A stretch of DNA of 54,595 nt from Planctomycetota bacterium (GTDB taxonomy: Bacteria; Planctomycetota; Phycisphaerae; Phycisphaerales; SM1A02), in assembly GCA_014381305.1 (NCBI GenBank), contig JACNLW010000031.1:1-54595 (forward strand), in the 5' to 3' direction. Below, one piece after another: positions 54,372-54,595 of this stretch. Made by a program: the position numbers and the translations under genes. Each line of letters begins with the position of its first letter. The first letter of the stretch is position 1. The notes under the pieces were generated by a model that was given only the letters and a program-made list of their open reading frames with translations, was not told the DNA's origin and ran no database searches.

Positions 54372-54426
54372 TCGCGGCTCGCCGTTTTGCATCATTGGAT
54401 TCGGTGAGGTGGGTTTGCGCCCACGC

Positions 54427-54438
54427 GCTCTTTGACAA
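54427..54438 (+). promoter_or_regulatory. boxA antitermination element
   Basis: GCTCTTTGACAA matches the boxA of rRNA leaders (E. coli TGCTCTTTAACA). It lies about 55 bases after the promoter, a normal place for an element bound by NusB/NusE. Confidence 0.6.
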
Positions 54439-54496
54439 GTTCATGATAGTAGTAGTAAATGCAATAAACCATTCTTGTTTCTATTTAATTAGGATG

Positions 54497-54526
54497 GACA
54501 ATTCTTCCTCCCAAGTTTGAATTGTC
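54497..54526 (+). other. Leader hairpin after boxA
   Basis: GACAATTC and GAATTGTC form a perfect eight-pair stem around 14 bases. In rRNA operons such stems belong to the leader or to the RNase III processing stem. Confidence 0.45.
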
Positions 54527-54595
54527 TTAACAAGAGCGGGAACTGCATTCACCGAATTTTTTAATTATGTTTTTTGATTAAAATAATTTTTTTGA

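Larger units (their letters stand above)
54251..54595. other. 345-bp non-coding right end
   Basis: This stretch holds the end of the PilM-type operon, a small TTCAAA/TTTGAA dyad (about 54276-54290), and the promoter, boxA and hairpin described above. The last 40 bases are very A/T-rich. No gene is seen. Confidence 0.7.

Overview
The window looks like a stretch of a Gram-negative bacterial chromosome of moderate-to-low GC, judged by eye. Gene content fits a planctomycete, perhaps a Phycisphaerae-type lineage. The evidence is a two-subunit glycine decarboxylase P-protein, a full type II secretion (T2SS) operon, a PilM-type operon with fused membrane domains, an S1-domain protein of planctomycete type, and many leader regions without a clear Shine-Dalgarno. 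This placement is an inference from gene families; no rRNA lies inside the window.

Layout, left to right. The 3' end of the RNase P RNA gene and its terminator open the window (1-169). An exported M28 peptidase with a PDZ domain (minus) diverges from gcvPA-gcvPB (plus). These meet pgpA and pgsA (minus, phospholipid head-group synthesis) tail to tail. Next is a 640-bp non-coding block holding three identical 129-bp tandem repeats and extra hairpins. It is followed by nuoJKLMN, the membrane arm of complex I without the other subunits. An unknown membrane protein (minus) and a second repeat cluster precede an exported YyaL-type thioredoxin protein fused to a DsbD-like domain, a half-size asparaginase, and a POT peptide transporter with a pseudopilin-like periplasmic insertion.

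From 34368 down to 19391 everything is on the minus strand. An unknown exported protein leads, then gspE, F, G, H, I, J, K, L-like, M-like, C-like, D, and a lipoprotein of unknown function. This is a nearly complete T2SS operon; only the prepilin peptidase is missing. To its right are a lone CoA-transferase A subunit, a third copy of the interspersed hairpin repeat, and an ABC-2 exporter (permease, ATPase, LolA-like protein). They diverge from metH. A second, sequence-unrelated palindromic repeat array (101-bp period) sits between metH and a CPBP protease plus transglutaminase pair. Next is a minus-strand operon: S1 protein, pdxA, glycyl-tRNA synthetase, HXXEE membrane protein. It diverges from a three-gene PilM-like operon. 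The window closes with a strong promoter, a boxA element and a hairpin, which look like the leader of an rRNA operon starting just outside.

Genes are packed tightly. Operon junctions commonly use overlapping ATGA, GTGA or TAATG signals, and three convergent pairs overlap at their stop codons. The best candidates for something undescribed are the two long-palindrome repeat families at 6100-6540, 14133-14315, 35235-35311 and 42119-42413, the pseudopilin-like domain inside the peptide transporter, the exported YyaL-DsbD fusion, and the unknown proteins at either end of the T2SS operon.
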